Shown in pieces: positions 8,487-16,037 of a DNA stretch of 39,990 nucleotides. The notes under the pieces were generated by a model that worked only from the letters and a program-made list of their open reading frames with translations, did not search any database and had not been told where the DNA came from. Source of the DNA: Streptomyces longispororuber (GTDB lineage: Bacteria > Actinomycetota > Actinomycetes > Streptomycetales > Streptomycetaceae); contig NZ_JAMOLN010000080.1 of assembly GCF_024448165.1 (NCBI RefSeq), positions 1-39,990 on the forward strand. Reading direction: 5' to 3'. Position 1 is the stretch's first letter; every line of letters starts with the position of its first letter. Both the position numbers and the translations under genes were made by a program.

Positions 8487-9224
8487 ATGGGCAGGAGCCG
8501 CAGAACACTTCCGGAGGAGCTTCTGCTGCTCGCTCTGGACCCGGCCACGGGTACCACAGCGCAGCCGCAGTCGCTCGACCTAGGTCTGGCCGGAGCACAG
8601 CTAGTAGAGCTGGCGCTGGCCGGACGGATAGCCCCAGACGGGGATCGTATCGCCGTGGTGGCACCACGGCCGACCGGAGATCCGACACTGGACTGCGCGT
8701 TGGAGTTGCTGCGAAGGCGTGGCGCTCCCGTGCGGGCGGTCCACTGGATTGGCGGGCCGCGTCTCGGGCTGCGCCAGACCTACCTCTCGCACCTGGAGCG
8801 GTGCGGCATGGTGCATGCCGTGGCGGGCCAGATGTGCGGGGTGTTGCCGACGACTCGCTATCAGGCGACGGACACGGCGATCAGCCGGGAGATCAGGTCC
8901 CGGCTGGATTCAGCGATCCGTACCGGCGTCCCGCCGGACCCACGGACCGCGGCGCTCGCCGCGCTGGCCCATGCGGTCGGACTCGGCAAGCACCTGTACC
9001 CGGGCAACGAGGGTCGGTCCTCGCGCTCCCGGCTGCGGGACCTGATCAGGCACGACCCGATGGGCGGCCTCGTGGCGCACGCCGTGATGGACGTCCAGAA
9101 CGGTGTGGCCGCTCAGCCACGCCGCTCGCCCGCCACCCCGGCGGGCCGGCCCGCACCGGAGCCTGCCAGGGGCGTTCCGATGCAGCCGCGCCGCGGACCC
9201 ATGGCTCGCGCCGTGGCCCACTAG
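8487..9224 (+). CDS. GPP34 (GOLPH3/Vps74-like) family protein
   Basis: This 245-aa protein starts at ATG 8487, with GGGGAGG 5 nt upstream; the ATG 4 nt earlier is in another frame. LPEELLLLALDPATG at residues 8-22 is the typical opening of the GPP34 family, followed by the LAGAQLVELALAGRI helix. The eukaryotic relatives bind phosphatidylinositol-4-phosphate at the Golgi. Streptomyces encodes several such proteins, whose function is not established. The last 30 or so residues are Pro/Arg/Ala-rich and probably disordered. The gene stands alone: a GC-rich repeat stretch and a long hairpin separate it from the next gene. Confidence 0.9.
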   Translation: MGRSRRTLPEELLLLALDPATGTTAQPQSLDLGLAGAQLVELALAGRIAPDGDRIAVVAPRPTGDPTLDCALELLRRRGAPVRAVHWIGGPRLGLRQTYLSHLERCGMVHAVAGQMCGVLPTTRYQATDTAISREIRSRLDSAIRTGVPPDPRTAALAALAHAVGLGKHLYPGNEGRSSRSRLRDLIRHDPMGGLVAHAVMDVQNGVAAQPRRSPATPAGRPAPEPARGVPMQPRRGPMARAVAH

Positions 9225-9232
9225 GCGGTCAG

Positions 9233-9292
9233 CACCGCACACGCACGAGCACCCGCACCACGCGCACCACTCGTAACACCCGCAACAGCGCC
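9233..9292 (+). repeat. Degenerate 9-bp tandem repeats (CGCACCAC type), upstream copy
   Basis: About four 9-bp units can be read from 9254 to 9289: CGCACCACG, CGCACCACT, CGTAACACC, CGCAACAGC. They follow the GPP34 stop. The core GCACCAC recurs in a second array at 10925-11007, on the far side of the XRE/DUF397 genes and in the same orientation. Confidence 0.6.
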
Positions 9293-9331
9293 GCACCGCA
9301 GTCCCCATGATCCGGTTCGGGAGCCGCTGTA

Positions 9332-9397
9332 CCGCGCGGGGCGATGGACCGGACGTCCGTACTTCCCGAAGGGGACACCGGCCATCGCCCCGCGCGG
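9332..9397. terminator. Long hairpin (16-bp perfect arms) before the XRE gene
   Basis: CCGCGCGGGGCGATGG at 9332-9347 pairs perfectly with 9382-9397. The 34-nt interior can extend the stem through CCGG/CCGG (9349-9352 with 9378-9381) and GTCC/GGAC (9355-9358 with 9373-9376). A small CTTC-CC-GAAG lies at the tip. It sits 108 nt after the GPP34 stop and 148 nt before the XRE start, so it could be a terminator or a structured leader. No T-run is present. Confidence 0.6.
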
Positions 9398-9545
9398 TCG
9401 CGTTCGTGCTGCGTATCGCGTGCACATCCGCCGTTTCCCAGCGCCGGGACACGCCGGAGTGGCAATCTGCTGAGCAGCAGATACACAACGTAGGCAGACC
9501 CGTACGCAGAACAAGAAAATGCACGCAGCCGGAGGTGCACGTCCC

Positions 9546-10403
9546 GTGGCGTCCAACGTCAATCCCACCGTCAGGCGACGCCGGTTGGGCCAGGAGCTGC
9601 GCCGGCTCCGAGAGCTCAAGGGCATGACCGCCGAAGAGGTCGCCGAGCGCCTGCTGGTGTCGCAGTCGAAGATCAGCCGCCTGGAGAACGGGCGGCGCAG
9701 CATCAGCCAGCGCGACGTCCGCGACCTGTGCGGGGTGTACGAGGTCGAGGACCACCGGATCGTCGACTCGCTGATGCAGATGGCCAAGGACTCCCGCCAG
9801 CAGGGCTGGTGGCACTCCTTCGGCGACATCCCGTACAGCGTCTACATCGGCCTGGAGACGGACGCCGCGAGCCTGCGCGTGTACGACCCCCAGGTCGTGC
9901 CCGGACTGCTGCAGACCCGCGGCTACGCGGAGGCGCTCATCAACGGCGCGCTGCCGGAGACGACGGCGTCGGACATCGAGAAGCGCGTCCAGGTCCGGAT
10001 GCGGCGCCAGGAGCGCATCCAGGCGCCCGACAACCCGCTGCGCCTGTGGACCGTCCTCGACGAGGCGGCGCTGCGCCGCGGGGTCGGCGGCAAGAGCGTC
10101 ATGCGCGAGCAGCTGGAGCACCTGGTCGAGCAGTCGCAGCTGCCGCACGTGACGGTGCAGGTGATCCCGTTCGAGATGGGGGCGCACCCGGGGCTCAACG
10201 GCCAGTACGCGATTCTGGAGTTCCCGGACGCGGCGGATTCCAGCGTCGTCTACATCGAGGGCGTCACCAGTGATCTTTATCTGGAGAAAGCCAATGATGT
10301 CCAGAAGTACAGCGTCATGTATGAACATCTCAGGGCACAGGCGCTGAACGTGGACCAATCGCGACAGTTCATCTCCGACATCGCCAAGGAATACTCCCGC
10401 TGA
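9546..10403 (+). CDS. XRE-family regulator with DUF5753 (WhiJ-like)
   Basis: This 285-aa protein starts at GTG 9546, with CCGGAGGTG about 8 nt upstream. Residues of about 8-65 form a helix-turn-helix (LGQELRRLRELKGMTAEEVAERL, then SQSKISRLENGRR). The rest matches DUF5753: DPQVVPGLLQTRGYAEALI, the RMRRQERI helix and a HVTVQVIPFEMGAHPGLNGQYAILEFPD core. Streptomyces has dozens of these, usually paired with a DUF397 protein; WhiJ and AbaA-locus regulators of development and antibiotic production belong here. The DUF397 partner follows at 10691. The 3' third has noticeably lower GC than its neighbours. Confidence 0.93.
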   Translation: MASNVNPTVRRRRLGQELRRLRELKGMTAEEVAERLLVSQSKISRLENGRRSISQRDVRDLCGVYEVEDHRIVDSLMQMAKDSRQQGWWHSFGDIPYSVYIGLETDAASLRVYDPQVVPGLLQTRGYAEALINGALPETTASDIEKRVQVRMRRQERIQAPDNPLRLWTVLDEAALRRGVGGKSVMREQLEHLVEQSQLPHVTVQVIPFEMGAHPGLNGQYAILEFPDAADSSVVYIEGVTSDLYLEKANDVQKYSVMYEHLRAQALNVDQSRQFISDIAKEYSR

Positions 10404-10690
10404 CGATCAAGGGGTGGACGCGAGGATGAACGCGGGCGCGATCTCCGGAAGGCCGGATTCCGCGCCCTCTTTCACTCTTTCGGGATGAAGGCGCCGCACG
10501 GTACACCTTCGCCTCGGGAGGATGGAAGCCCCCCACTGAATATGCCATCCGGTTGAGTGAATGCCCGCTTCACGCACCGAAGTTGGCGAGTAGCGTCGAT
10601 CACGCCATCAAGACAACATCGTTGGCGAGAACCGCTCTGGACCTCCATGAGCGGGGATGCAATTCGTCCACTGGCTAAACCGGAGCAAAC
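10404..10690 (+). promoter_or_regulatory. Spacer between XRE and DUF397 genes, probable own promoter for the latter
   Basis: These 287 bp contain no convincing gene. The direct repeat GTTGGCGAG occurs near 10587 and again near 10620, the second about 70 nt before the DUF397 start. It may mark the regulator's binding site or a promoter. The gap suggests the DUF397 gene is not simply co-translated with the XRE gene. Confidence 0.35.
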
Positions 10691-10882
10691 ATGGCAATCA
10701 AGCAGGGCGCCACGGAATCATGGATCAAGTCCTCGTATTCCACGGGTAACGGCGCGTGCGTAGAGGTCAAGTCGCCCGAGCTGCGCGCGATCGCGGTGCG
10801 GGACTCGAAGGTCTTCGAGGGACCCTCGATCGGCTTCTCTCCCGAGTCGTGGAATCTCTTCGTGCACGAAGTGAGCAAGTGA
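10691..10882 (+). CDS. DUF397 small protein (BldB-like), partner of the XRE regulator
   Basis: This 63-aa protein starts at ATG 10691, with GGAG 5 nt upstream. The sequence WIKSSYSTGNGACVEV followed by AIAVRDSK and a final SWNLFVHEV is the standard DUF397 pattern. Members include BldB, needed for aerial growth, and partners of WhiJ-type regulators. Together with the preceding XRE/DUF5753 gene it forms the usual two-gene module, sometimes likened to toxin-antitoxin pairs. Which of the two acts as effector here cannot be read from sequence. Confidence 0.92.
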   Translation: MAIKQGATESWIKSSYSTGNGACVEVKSPELRAIAVRDSKVFEGPSIGFSPESWNLFVHEVSK

Positions 10883-10924
10883 GCACTGGTTCCTTCTGAG
10901 TGAAGAACGGCACAACAATCGCAT

Positions 10925-11007
10925 ATGCAACACAAAGCACCACATGCGTTACATGCACCACAAAGCAACACATGCACCACATGCACCACCTGCACCACAC
11001 GCGTCAC
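10925..11007 (+). repeat. Nine-unit 9-bp tandem repeat array (ATGCACCAC type), downstream copy
   Basis: Successive units run ATGCAACAC, AAAGCACCAC, ATGCGTTAC, ATGCACCAC, AAAGCAACAC, ATGCACCAC, ATGCACCAC, CTGCACCAC, ACGCGTCAC. The stretch has much lower GC than the window average and follows the DUF397 stop by 42 nt. A His-rich reading in one frame (HMHHMHHLHH) follows from the repeat and is not taken as coding. Confidence 0.75.
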
Positions 11008-11040
11008 TGTAGGAGCCCTCTCGACTGGCCCGCCGTCCTA

Positions 11041-11056
11041 GCCGAGGGGGCTCGGC
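11041..11056 (-). terminator. Small hairpin after the 278-aa gene
   Basis: GCCGAG-GGGG-CTCGGC lies 29 nt beyond the minus-strand stop at 11085, and between the convergent DUF397 and 278-aa genes. It is a candidate bidirectional terminator. A 13-bp tandem duplication (GGCCGCTCAGCGC, twice) overlaps the gene's end at about 11067-11092. Confidence 0.45.
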
Positions 11057-11084
11057 CGTGTTCCCGGCCGCTCAGCGCGGCCGC

Positions 11085-11921
11085 TCAGCGCAGCCGGTCG
11101 ACGTAGCGGTCCGTCCCCGGCACCGTCGGGACGAACGGGGCCACCAGCTCCACCCGCGCCCCCAGCCCGGCGCCCGCCACCTGCTCCCCGAGGCCGGCGA
11201 AGTGCTCCTGCCAGCACTCGCGGGGATCGGCCTCCAGGAACCACAGCAGCGTCAGCCGGGTGTCGACGCCCTCGACCTGCTTCACATAGGTCATCCGGTC
11301 CCCCGGCAGCGGCGTCGGCCGGAACAGCGTGACCATCGCCGCCGGTGAGCCGGCGAGCACCTTCGGCAGGTGCCGCGAGCGCAGCCACTCCAGCAGACCG
11401 GCCCGCTGTTCGGCCCGTTCGACGTCGATGACCTCCACGACGAGACCCGCGTACGGATGGTCGAGCGCGTGGAAGTCGCGCGGACCGGCCGCCCCGTCCC
11501 GGTAGACCGTCGCCTCGTGGTCCTGGAACGCCGTGAACACGTGGGTGCGGTCCTGGTAGACGCGCCCGTCCCGGTTGAGCCGCTTGTTGATGCCGACGGT
11601 CCACTTCATGTGGTCGTCGTAGCGGCCCTCGGTGACCCAGTACGTGGAGATGTAGCAGCCCGCGGTGACCGGCTCGGCGACCGCCGACTTCTCCGGGTAG
11701 CGCAGGAGCTGGAGATCGCGGGTGGCCACCCAGCGGCGTCCCGCGTACATCCACGGCATGGCCATCGCGCCGGCGTAGTAGTGGTCGTCCTCGTACCAGC
11801 GGTTGTACGCGTACTCGTGGCCCGGATGCGGTTCGACCATGGTGATCAGTGCGTGCCCCGGGCGCACCCCGTACGGGCCGACGGCCGCCAGTTCCGCGTA
11901 GGTCTCGCTGTGCGTGTCCAT
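11085..11921 (-). CDS. Unrecognised 278-aa protein, possibly two dimeric alpha/beta-barrel (EthD-like) halves
   Basis: ATG 11921 was chosen, with GGGGAG about 10 nt upstream; the frame is open further but runs through the operator region. I do not recognise the family. The N-terminal half has ALITMVEPHPGHEYAYNRWYEDDHY, with an aromatic and acidic HYYAGAMAMPWMYAGRRW stretch. The C-terminal half again begins with a beta-strand-like GLVVEVIDV, then LLEWLRSRHLPKVL. Two such strand-helix repeats suggest a fused pair of ferredoxin-like (EthD/ABM-type) domains, small enzymes or carriers often found in degradation clusters. It is divergent from an SDR over a perfect palindrome shared with the LLM operons at 36-38 kb, which suggests a common pathway. 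No signal peptide or membrane helix is present. Confidence 0.85.
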   Translation of the reverse strand: MDTHSETYAELAAVGPYGVRPGHALITMVEPHPGHEYAYNRWYEDDHYYAGAMAMPWMYAGRRWVATRDLQLLRYPEKSAVAEPVTAGCYISTYWVTEGRYDDHMKWTVGINKRLNRDGRVYQDRTHVFTAFQDHEATVYRDGAAGPRDFHALDHPYAGLVVEVIDVERAEQRAGLLEWLRSRHLPKVLAGSPAAMVTLFRPTPLPGDRMTYVKQVEGVDTRLTLLWFLEADPRECWQEHFAGLGEQVAGAGLGARVELVAPFVPTVPGTDRYVDRLR

Positions 11922-11995
11922 TCCTGCCGCTCCCCTTCCGGTGCCGGCTCCGGCTTCCGGTTCCAGCCCTTCCAACCTCCGCCTGACGCCCATAC

Positions 11996-12012
11996 TCTGA
12001 CGCCCCGTCAGA
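11996..12012. promoter_or_regulatory. Operator 1 of the CTGACG-N3-CGTCAG regulon
   Basis: TCTGACGCCCCGTCAGA is a perfect 17-bp palindrome between the divergent 278-aa gene and the SDR gene, 28 nt before the SDR start. A further half-site (CTGACG) lies at 11983-11988. The spacing and symmetry fit a TetR-type dimer acting as repressor. The same palindrome occurs at 36.65, 36.71, 38.48 and 38.52 kb. Confidence 0.8.
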
Positions 12013-12039
12013 AAGATGGCCAGAGCCTGGAGGCGCCCA

Positions 12040-12834
12040 ATGGGGAATGGTGAGCTGCTCGCCGGAAAGACCGTGATCGTCTCGGGGGTCGGCGCCGGGC
12101 TCGGCCACCAGGTGGCGGCGGCCGTGGTGCGGGACGGCGGCAACGCCGTGCTCGGCGCGCGCACGGAGGCCAACCTGGCCAAGTCCGCCGGGGAGTTGGA
12201 CCCGGCCGGAACGCGGACGGCGTACCGGGCGACGGACATCACCGACGAGACCCAGTGCGCGGCCCTCGCGGAACTGGCCCGCGAGCGGTTCGGCGGGGTG
12301 GACGCCGTGGTCCACGTCGCCGCGTGGGACAGCTACTTCGGGGGCCTGGAGGACGCCGACTTCGACACCTGGCGCGAGGTCGTCGACGTGAACCTGCTCG
12401 GCACCCTGCGGATGACCCGGGCCTGCCTGCCCGCCCTCAAGGAGCGCGGCGGCTCCGTCGTCATCATCGGGACGCAGTCGGCGGTGGCCGCGCCCTCCCA
12501 GGTGCGCCAGGCCGCGTACGCGGCGTCCAAGGGCGCCCTGACGAGCGCGATGTACTCCCTCGCAAGGGAGTTGGGCCCGCACCGCATCCGGGTCAACACG
12601 GTGCTGCCCGGCTGGATGTGGGGGCCGCCGGTGCAGGCCTACGTCCAGTTCACCGCGCACACCGAGGGCGTGCCGGAGGACGAGGTCCTGGGACGGCTCA
12701 CCGAACGGATGGCGCTGCCGGAGCTCGCCACCGACGGCGACGTGGCCGACGCGGCGGTCTTCTTCGCGTCGGACCGGGCCCGCGCCATCACCGGCCAGCA
12801 GCTCCTGGTGAACGCCGGCGAGCTCATGCACTGA
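12040..12834 (+). CDS. Short-chain dehydrogenase/reductase (SDR)
   Basis: This 264-aa protein starts at ATG 12040, with CTGGAGG 7 nt upstream; ATG 12016 in the same frame has no such site and abuts the operator. The Rossmann signature SGVGAGLG is at residues 15-22, and the catalytic residues are Ser147, Tyr160 and Lys164 (YAASK). The usual NNAG motif is replaced by HVAAW, which is uncommon. A classical SDR oxidises or reduces a carbonyl/hydroxyl with NAD(P)H; the substrate is unknown. The palindrome just upstream ties it to the LLM/aldehyde dehydrogenase operons 24 kb away. A strong hairpin terminator follows. Confidence 0.93.
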   Translation: MGNGELLAGKTVIVSGVGAGLGHQVAAAVVRDGGNAVLGARTEANLAKSAGELDPAGTRTAYRATDITDETQCAALAELARERFGGVDAVVHVAAWDSYFGGLEDADFDTWREVVDVNLLGTLRMTRACLPALKERGGSVVIIGTQSAVAAPSQVRQAAYAASKGALTSAMYSLARELGPHRIRVNTVLPGWMWGPPVQAYVQFTAHTEGVPEDEVLGRLTERMALPELATDGDVADAAVFFASDRARAITGQQLLVNAGELMH

Positions 12835-13182
12835 CCATTCATGTACAGGTAGGGGGAGTTGACGCTCCTTCCACGCGACCGCACGGGACCCGCATCCCGT
12901 GCGGTCGTTTCCGTCTGCGCGGCTGTCGAGGGCACTGACGAAGTGCCCGCCCATGGTGTGGCCGAGGTCACGTTCACGACAACTCCCCTCCTGGTCACGA
13001 AAAAGCAAAATCGTTCTACTTGCTGATCTCGGTTCACATCCGTGACCTCTGGAGCCCTTGACCGGCCCGCCGAACAAAGGGTTCAATCCCCAAAGTCCCC
13101 ACTCCGCACGGGGGCGCCCGCTGAAACGGACGTACTGACGAAGAGCCGCAACGTTCACAAGGCGGACCCCTGGAGGGGGCAC
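12835..13182 (+). promoter_or_regulatory. Intergenic region between SDR and symporter genes
   Basis: These 348 bp hold the SDR terminator (12876-12910) and a second perfect inverted repeat GGGCACT-GACGA-AGTGCCC at 12930-12948. An imperfect palindrome GGTTCAC-ATCC-GTGACC is at 13031-13047. A candidate promoter is TTGACC at 13058-13063 with TTCAAT at 13082-13087 (18-bp spacing). The last two features would place an operator directly upstream of the -35 box of the symporter gene. No gene is seen here. Confidence 0.5.
12876..12910 (+). terminator. Intrinsic terminator of the SDR gene
   Basis: A 13-bp perfect inverted repeat, CGACCGCACGGGA (12876-12888) with 12895-12907, has a 6-nt loop and is followed by TTT. 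It lies 41 nt after the SDR stop. Confidence 0.85.
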
Positions 13183-14748
13183 ATGAACAGTCTCGACTGG
13201 GCCGTGCTCATCGGCTACTTCGGCGTGATGATCGCGATCGGCGTCTGGTCCCACAAGCGTGTGGACAACGTCTCCGACTTCTTCACGGCCGGCGGAAAGA
13301 TGCCGTGGTGGCTGTCCGGCATCTCGCACCACATGTCCGGCTACAGCGCGGTGATGTTCACCGGCTACGCCGGCATCGCCTACACGTACGGCGTGACGTC
13401 CTTCGTCACCTGGTCCTTCCCGATCGCGCTCGGCATCGCCATCGGCGCGCGGCTGTTCGCGCCGCGCATCAACCGGCTGCGCTCCCGGCTCCACGTGGCC
13501 TCCCCGCTGGAGTACCTGAAGAACCGCTACAACCTGCCCACCCAGCAGGCGCTCGCCTGGTCCGGGATGCTGCTGAAGATCGTCGACGTGGGCGCCAAGT
13601 GGGCCGCGATCTCGACGCTGCTGTCGGTGTTCACAGGTGTGTCCCTCAACCAGGGCATCCTGATCACCGGTGTGATCACCGCGATCTACTGCACCATCGG
13701 CGGACTGTGGGCCGACGCGCTCACCGAGCTGGGCCAGTTCGTCATCCAACTCCTCGCCGGCATCGCGATGTTCGTCGCGGTCGTCAGCAAGCTCGGCCCG
13801 CACGGCGGCTTCTTCGGCGTCTGGGACGAGCCGGAGCTGGCCGGGCACGGCAAGCCGCTCGTCGGCCCCTACGGAACGGTGTTCCTGCTCGCGTTCCTCT
13901 TCATCAAGCTCTTCGAGTACAACGGCGGCATGCTCAACCAGGCCCAGCGCTACATGGCGACGGGCTCCGCGAAGGAGGCGGCGCGCTCGGCGAAGCTGTC
14001 GGCGGCCCTCTGGCTGGTCTGGCCGGTGGTCCTCTTCTTCCCGATGTGGATGTCGCCGCTGCTGGTCCACGCGCAGAAGCCGGACGGCTCCGACTCGTAC
14101 GCCCTGATGACCGAACAGCTGCTGCCGCACGGTCTGTTGGGCCTCGTCATCGTCGGCTTCTTCTCGCACACGATGGCCATGTGCTCCTCCGACGCCAACG
14201 CCATCGCGGCCGTCTTCACCCGTGACGTGGCGCCGGTCCTGTCCGCGAAGGCGCGGATGTGGAACGAGCACAAGGGCCTGATCGCGGCGCGCCTGACGAC
14301 GGTCATCTTCCTCGGCCTGTCCATGGCGGTGGCGACGCAGGTCAACTCGCCCACGTTCAAGGACATCATCACCGTCGTCATCAAGTGGGTCGCCGGTCTC
14401 ATGGGCCCGATCGCGATCCCCATGATGCTGGGTCTGCTGCGCACCTTCCGCAAGTCGGGACCGACCGCGGCGCTCACCAGCTGGGGTCTCGGTCTGCTCG
14501 CGTTCTGGCTGGTCAACTACCCGATCAACTGGAGCGTCGAGGGCGGCGTGCCGCTCCAGTACCAGGTGTCGATCCCGCTGGCCGTCTCGCTGGTCCTCTA
14601 CATCGTCATCGGCTACATCAAGCCGGAGGACACCCCCGAGCGGGACGCCCTCATCGAGCGGATCAACACCGACGACGACGGCTCGGACTCGGCCGCGGCG
14701 GCGATCCCCTCCCCGGCGGGCGCGCAGGACGACGTCCAGCGCCTCTGA
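13183..14748 (+). CDS. Sodium:solute symporter (SSS family)
   Basis: This 521-aa protein starts at ATG 13183, with GGAGG about 6 nt upstream. The frame is open 47 codons earlier, but a promoter-like pair lies in that stretch. About 13 membrane segments are visible. The opening LDWAVLIGYFGVMIAIGVW, then DFFTAGGKMPWWLSGISHHMSGYSAVMFTG, is typical of the family, where the second stretch lines the first half of the sodium and substrate site. The later SHTMAMCSSDANAIAAVFTRD is the conserved helix-8 region, which supplies Na2-site serines in family members. The C-terminal 40 residues are acidic and cytosolic. The substrate cannot be told; sugar, nucleoside and carboxylate carriers are all possible. 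The gene stands alone between two terminators. Confidence 0.93.
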   Translation: MNSLDWAVLIGYFGVMIAIGVWSHKRVDNVSDFFTAGGKMPWWLSGISHHMSGYSAVMFTGYAGIAYTYGVTSFVTWSFPIALGIAIGARLFAPRINRLRSRLHVASPLEYLKNRYNLPTQQALAWSGMLLKIVDVGAKWAAISTLLSVFTGVSLNQGILITGVITAIYCTIGGLWADALTELGQFVIQLLAGIAMFVAVVSKLGPHGGFFGVWDEPELAGHGKPLVGPYGTVFLLAFLFIKLFEYNGGMLNQAQRYMATGSAKEAARSAKLSAALWLVWPVVLFFPMWMSPLLVHAQKPDGSDSYALMTEQLLPHGLLGLVIVGFFSHTMAMCSSDANAIAAVFTRDVAPVLSAKARMWNEHKGLIAARLTTVIFLGLSMAVATQVNSPTFKDIITVVIKWVAGLMGPIAIPMMLGLLRTFRKSGPTAALTSWGLGLLAFWLVNYPINWSVEGGVPLQYQVSIPLAVSLVLYIVIGYIKPEDTPERDALIERINTDDDGSDSAAAAIPSPAGAQDDVQRL

Positions 14749-14781
14749 CCGCGGGACGAGCACGCTCAGGTTCACGCACGA

Positions 14782-14809
14782 GGAACACGCACACCGGAAC
14801 ACGCACACC
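14782..14809 (+). repeat. Two perfect tandem copies of a 14-bp unit
   Basis: GGAACACGCACACC occurs twice in a row directly before the terminator stem that follows the symporter gene. I see no function. Confidence 0.75.
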
Positions 14810-14841
14810 GGGCCCGCAGGCGACAGCCGCCTGCGGGCCCG
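14809..14841. terminator. Bidirectional terminator between symporter and ARH-like genes
   Basis: A 14-bp perfect inverted repeat, CGGGCCCGCAGGCG (14809-14822) with 14828-14841, has a 5-nt loop. It sits between two convergent genes, 60 nt after the symporter stop and 8 nt from the end of the minus-strand gene. Confidence 0.85.
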
Positions 14842-14848
14842 CGCGCCG

Positions 14849-15973
14849 TCACGCCCGCGGGTACCGCGCCAGCCACCCCGGCGACGAACCACCGGGCCCG
14901 TGCAGGGCCGCGCCCTGCGTCATCTCCATCGCGAAGTCGTCGGCGAGCTCCAGGATCGTGGCCCGCCCCTCCAGCTCGACCACCCACGCGGGCGGCAGCG
15001 CCGTCTCGCCGTGCAGCGCCCCGAGCAGTCCCCCGCAGAGCGCCCCCACCTGCGCGGACGGCCCGCCGTGATGGACGGCGAGGCCCAGCCCGTGCCGGAT
15101 GTCCTCCCCCACCAGCGCGCAGTACACGGCGGCCGACAACGCCCCGACCGCGCCGCCGTCGTCCACGAGTTCACCGACCCGCGCGGCATTGGGCATTCCC
15201 TGGCGTACGGCGCCGAGCGCGTGCTTGAGCGCGTCCGCCACGGGAGGATGCCCGGGCCGCGCGGCAAGCAGGGCCAGCGCCCGCTGCACGGCGGCGTCGA
15301 GCGATTCGCCGCGCGCCAGGGCGTGCACGATCACCGCGTACGCGCCCGCGGCCAGATACGCCTCGGGCGCGCCGTGCGTCTGGACGGCGCACTCCACGGC
15401 CAGCTGCAGCACGAGCTGCGGCTCCCAGCCGACGAGCAGCCCGAAGGGCGCGGAGCGGGTCGCCGCCTCGGCGCCGGTGGCGTCCGGGTTCTTGGGCTTG
15501 TCGAGAGTGCCCATCACGTCGTTGCCGAGGCCGAGCAGCAGCGCCTGGGACGCGCCGCGCCGCGAGTACAGCCACTCCTCGCGGGCCAGCCAGCCGTCCT
15601 CCTTGCGCCGCTCGTCGGGCCCCCAGTCGCGCTGGGTGGCGGCCCAGCGCAGATAGGCACGGTGCACGTCGGTGGGCGGGTGCCAGGCTCCGGTGTCGCG
15701 GCGGACCTGGGCGCGGATGAGGCCGTCGACCGTGAACAGGGCGAGCTGGGTGGCGGCGGTGACCGCGCCCACCCGCCCGTACGCGGGGGTCAGCTGGTGG
15801 CCCGGCAGTGCCTCGGCGGGCTCGGCCGGGGCGGCGCCCTCCAGGGCGGGCTGGTCGAGCGGGGCGCCGAGGACGTCGCCGAGGGCGGTGCCGAGCAGGG
15901 CGCCGCGGACGCGGCTGCGGAAGTCCTGCTGCTCCGCGCGCCCCCAGACGGCCGCTGCGGGCGGTGCACCCAT
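14849..15973 (-). CDS. ADP-ribosylglycohydrolase-like protein lacking metal-binding acids (probable pseudoenzyme)
   Basis: This 374-aa protein starts at ATG 15973, with GGGAGGGG about 6 nt upstream. Near the N-terminus it has GALLGTALGDVLGAPLD, the family opening motif, and near the C-terminus GALCGGLLGALHGETALP, the family closing motif. ADP-ribosylglycohydrolases of the DraG/ARH class coordinate two metal ions through TDDT and GDSD motifs and remove ADP-ribose from proteins. Here the first motif reads TAAT (residues 72-75, VTAATQLAL) and the second reads GPSA (304-307, HHGGPSAQVG). All aspartates of both motifs are gone, while the surrounding sequence is intact, so the protein is probably non-catalytic and may bind ADP-ribosyl ligands. 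It is divergent from a secreted phosphatase. Confidence 0.9.
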   Translation of the reverse strand: MGAPPAAAVWGRAEQQDFRSRVRGALLGTALGDVLGAPLDQPALEGAAPAEPAEALPGHQLTPAYGRVGAVTAATQLALFTVDGLIRAQVRRDTGAWHPPTDVHRAYLRWAATQRDWGPDERRKEDGWLAREEWLYSRRGASQALLLGLGNDVMGTLDKPKNPDATGAEAATRSAPFGLLVGWEPQLVLQLAVECAVQTHGAPEAYLAAGAYAVIVHALARGESLDAAVQRALALLAARPGHPPVADALKHALGAVRQGMPNAARVGELVDDGGAVGALSAAVYCALVGEDIRHGLGLAVHHGGPSAQVGALCGGLLGALHGETALPPAWVVELEGRATILELADDFAMEMTQGAALHGPGGSSPGWLARYPRA

Positions 15974-16037
15974 GGGACCCCTCCCGTCACGACCGGCCGA
16001 CAGCCAGCACTGTAATCGACCGGGCGCGACCAGGAAC

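Noticed and set aside
10925..11007. The 9-bp arrays as a possible CRISPR.
   Set aside because: Units are far too short, there are no spacers, and no cas gene is in the window.
10900..11106. A short frame coding for a His/Met-rich peptide (HMHHMHHLHH) over the 9-bp repeat array.
   Set aside because: The His pattern is forced by the repeat. No ribosome-binding site is present, and the frame runs into the next gene's end.
11038..14892. A 1284-aa minus-strand open frame across the symporter, SDR and 278-aa genes.
   Set aside because: It is antisense to well-supported genes, with Arg/Asp/His-rich shadow composition. It arises from the GC-rich third positions.
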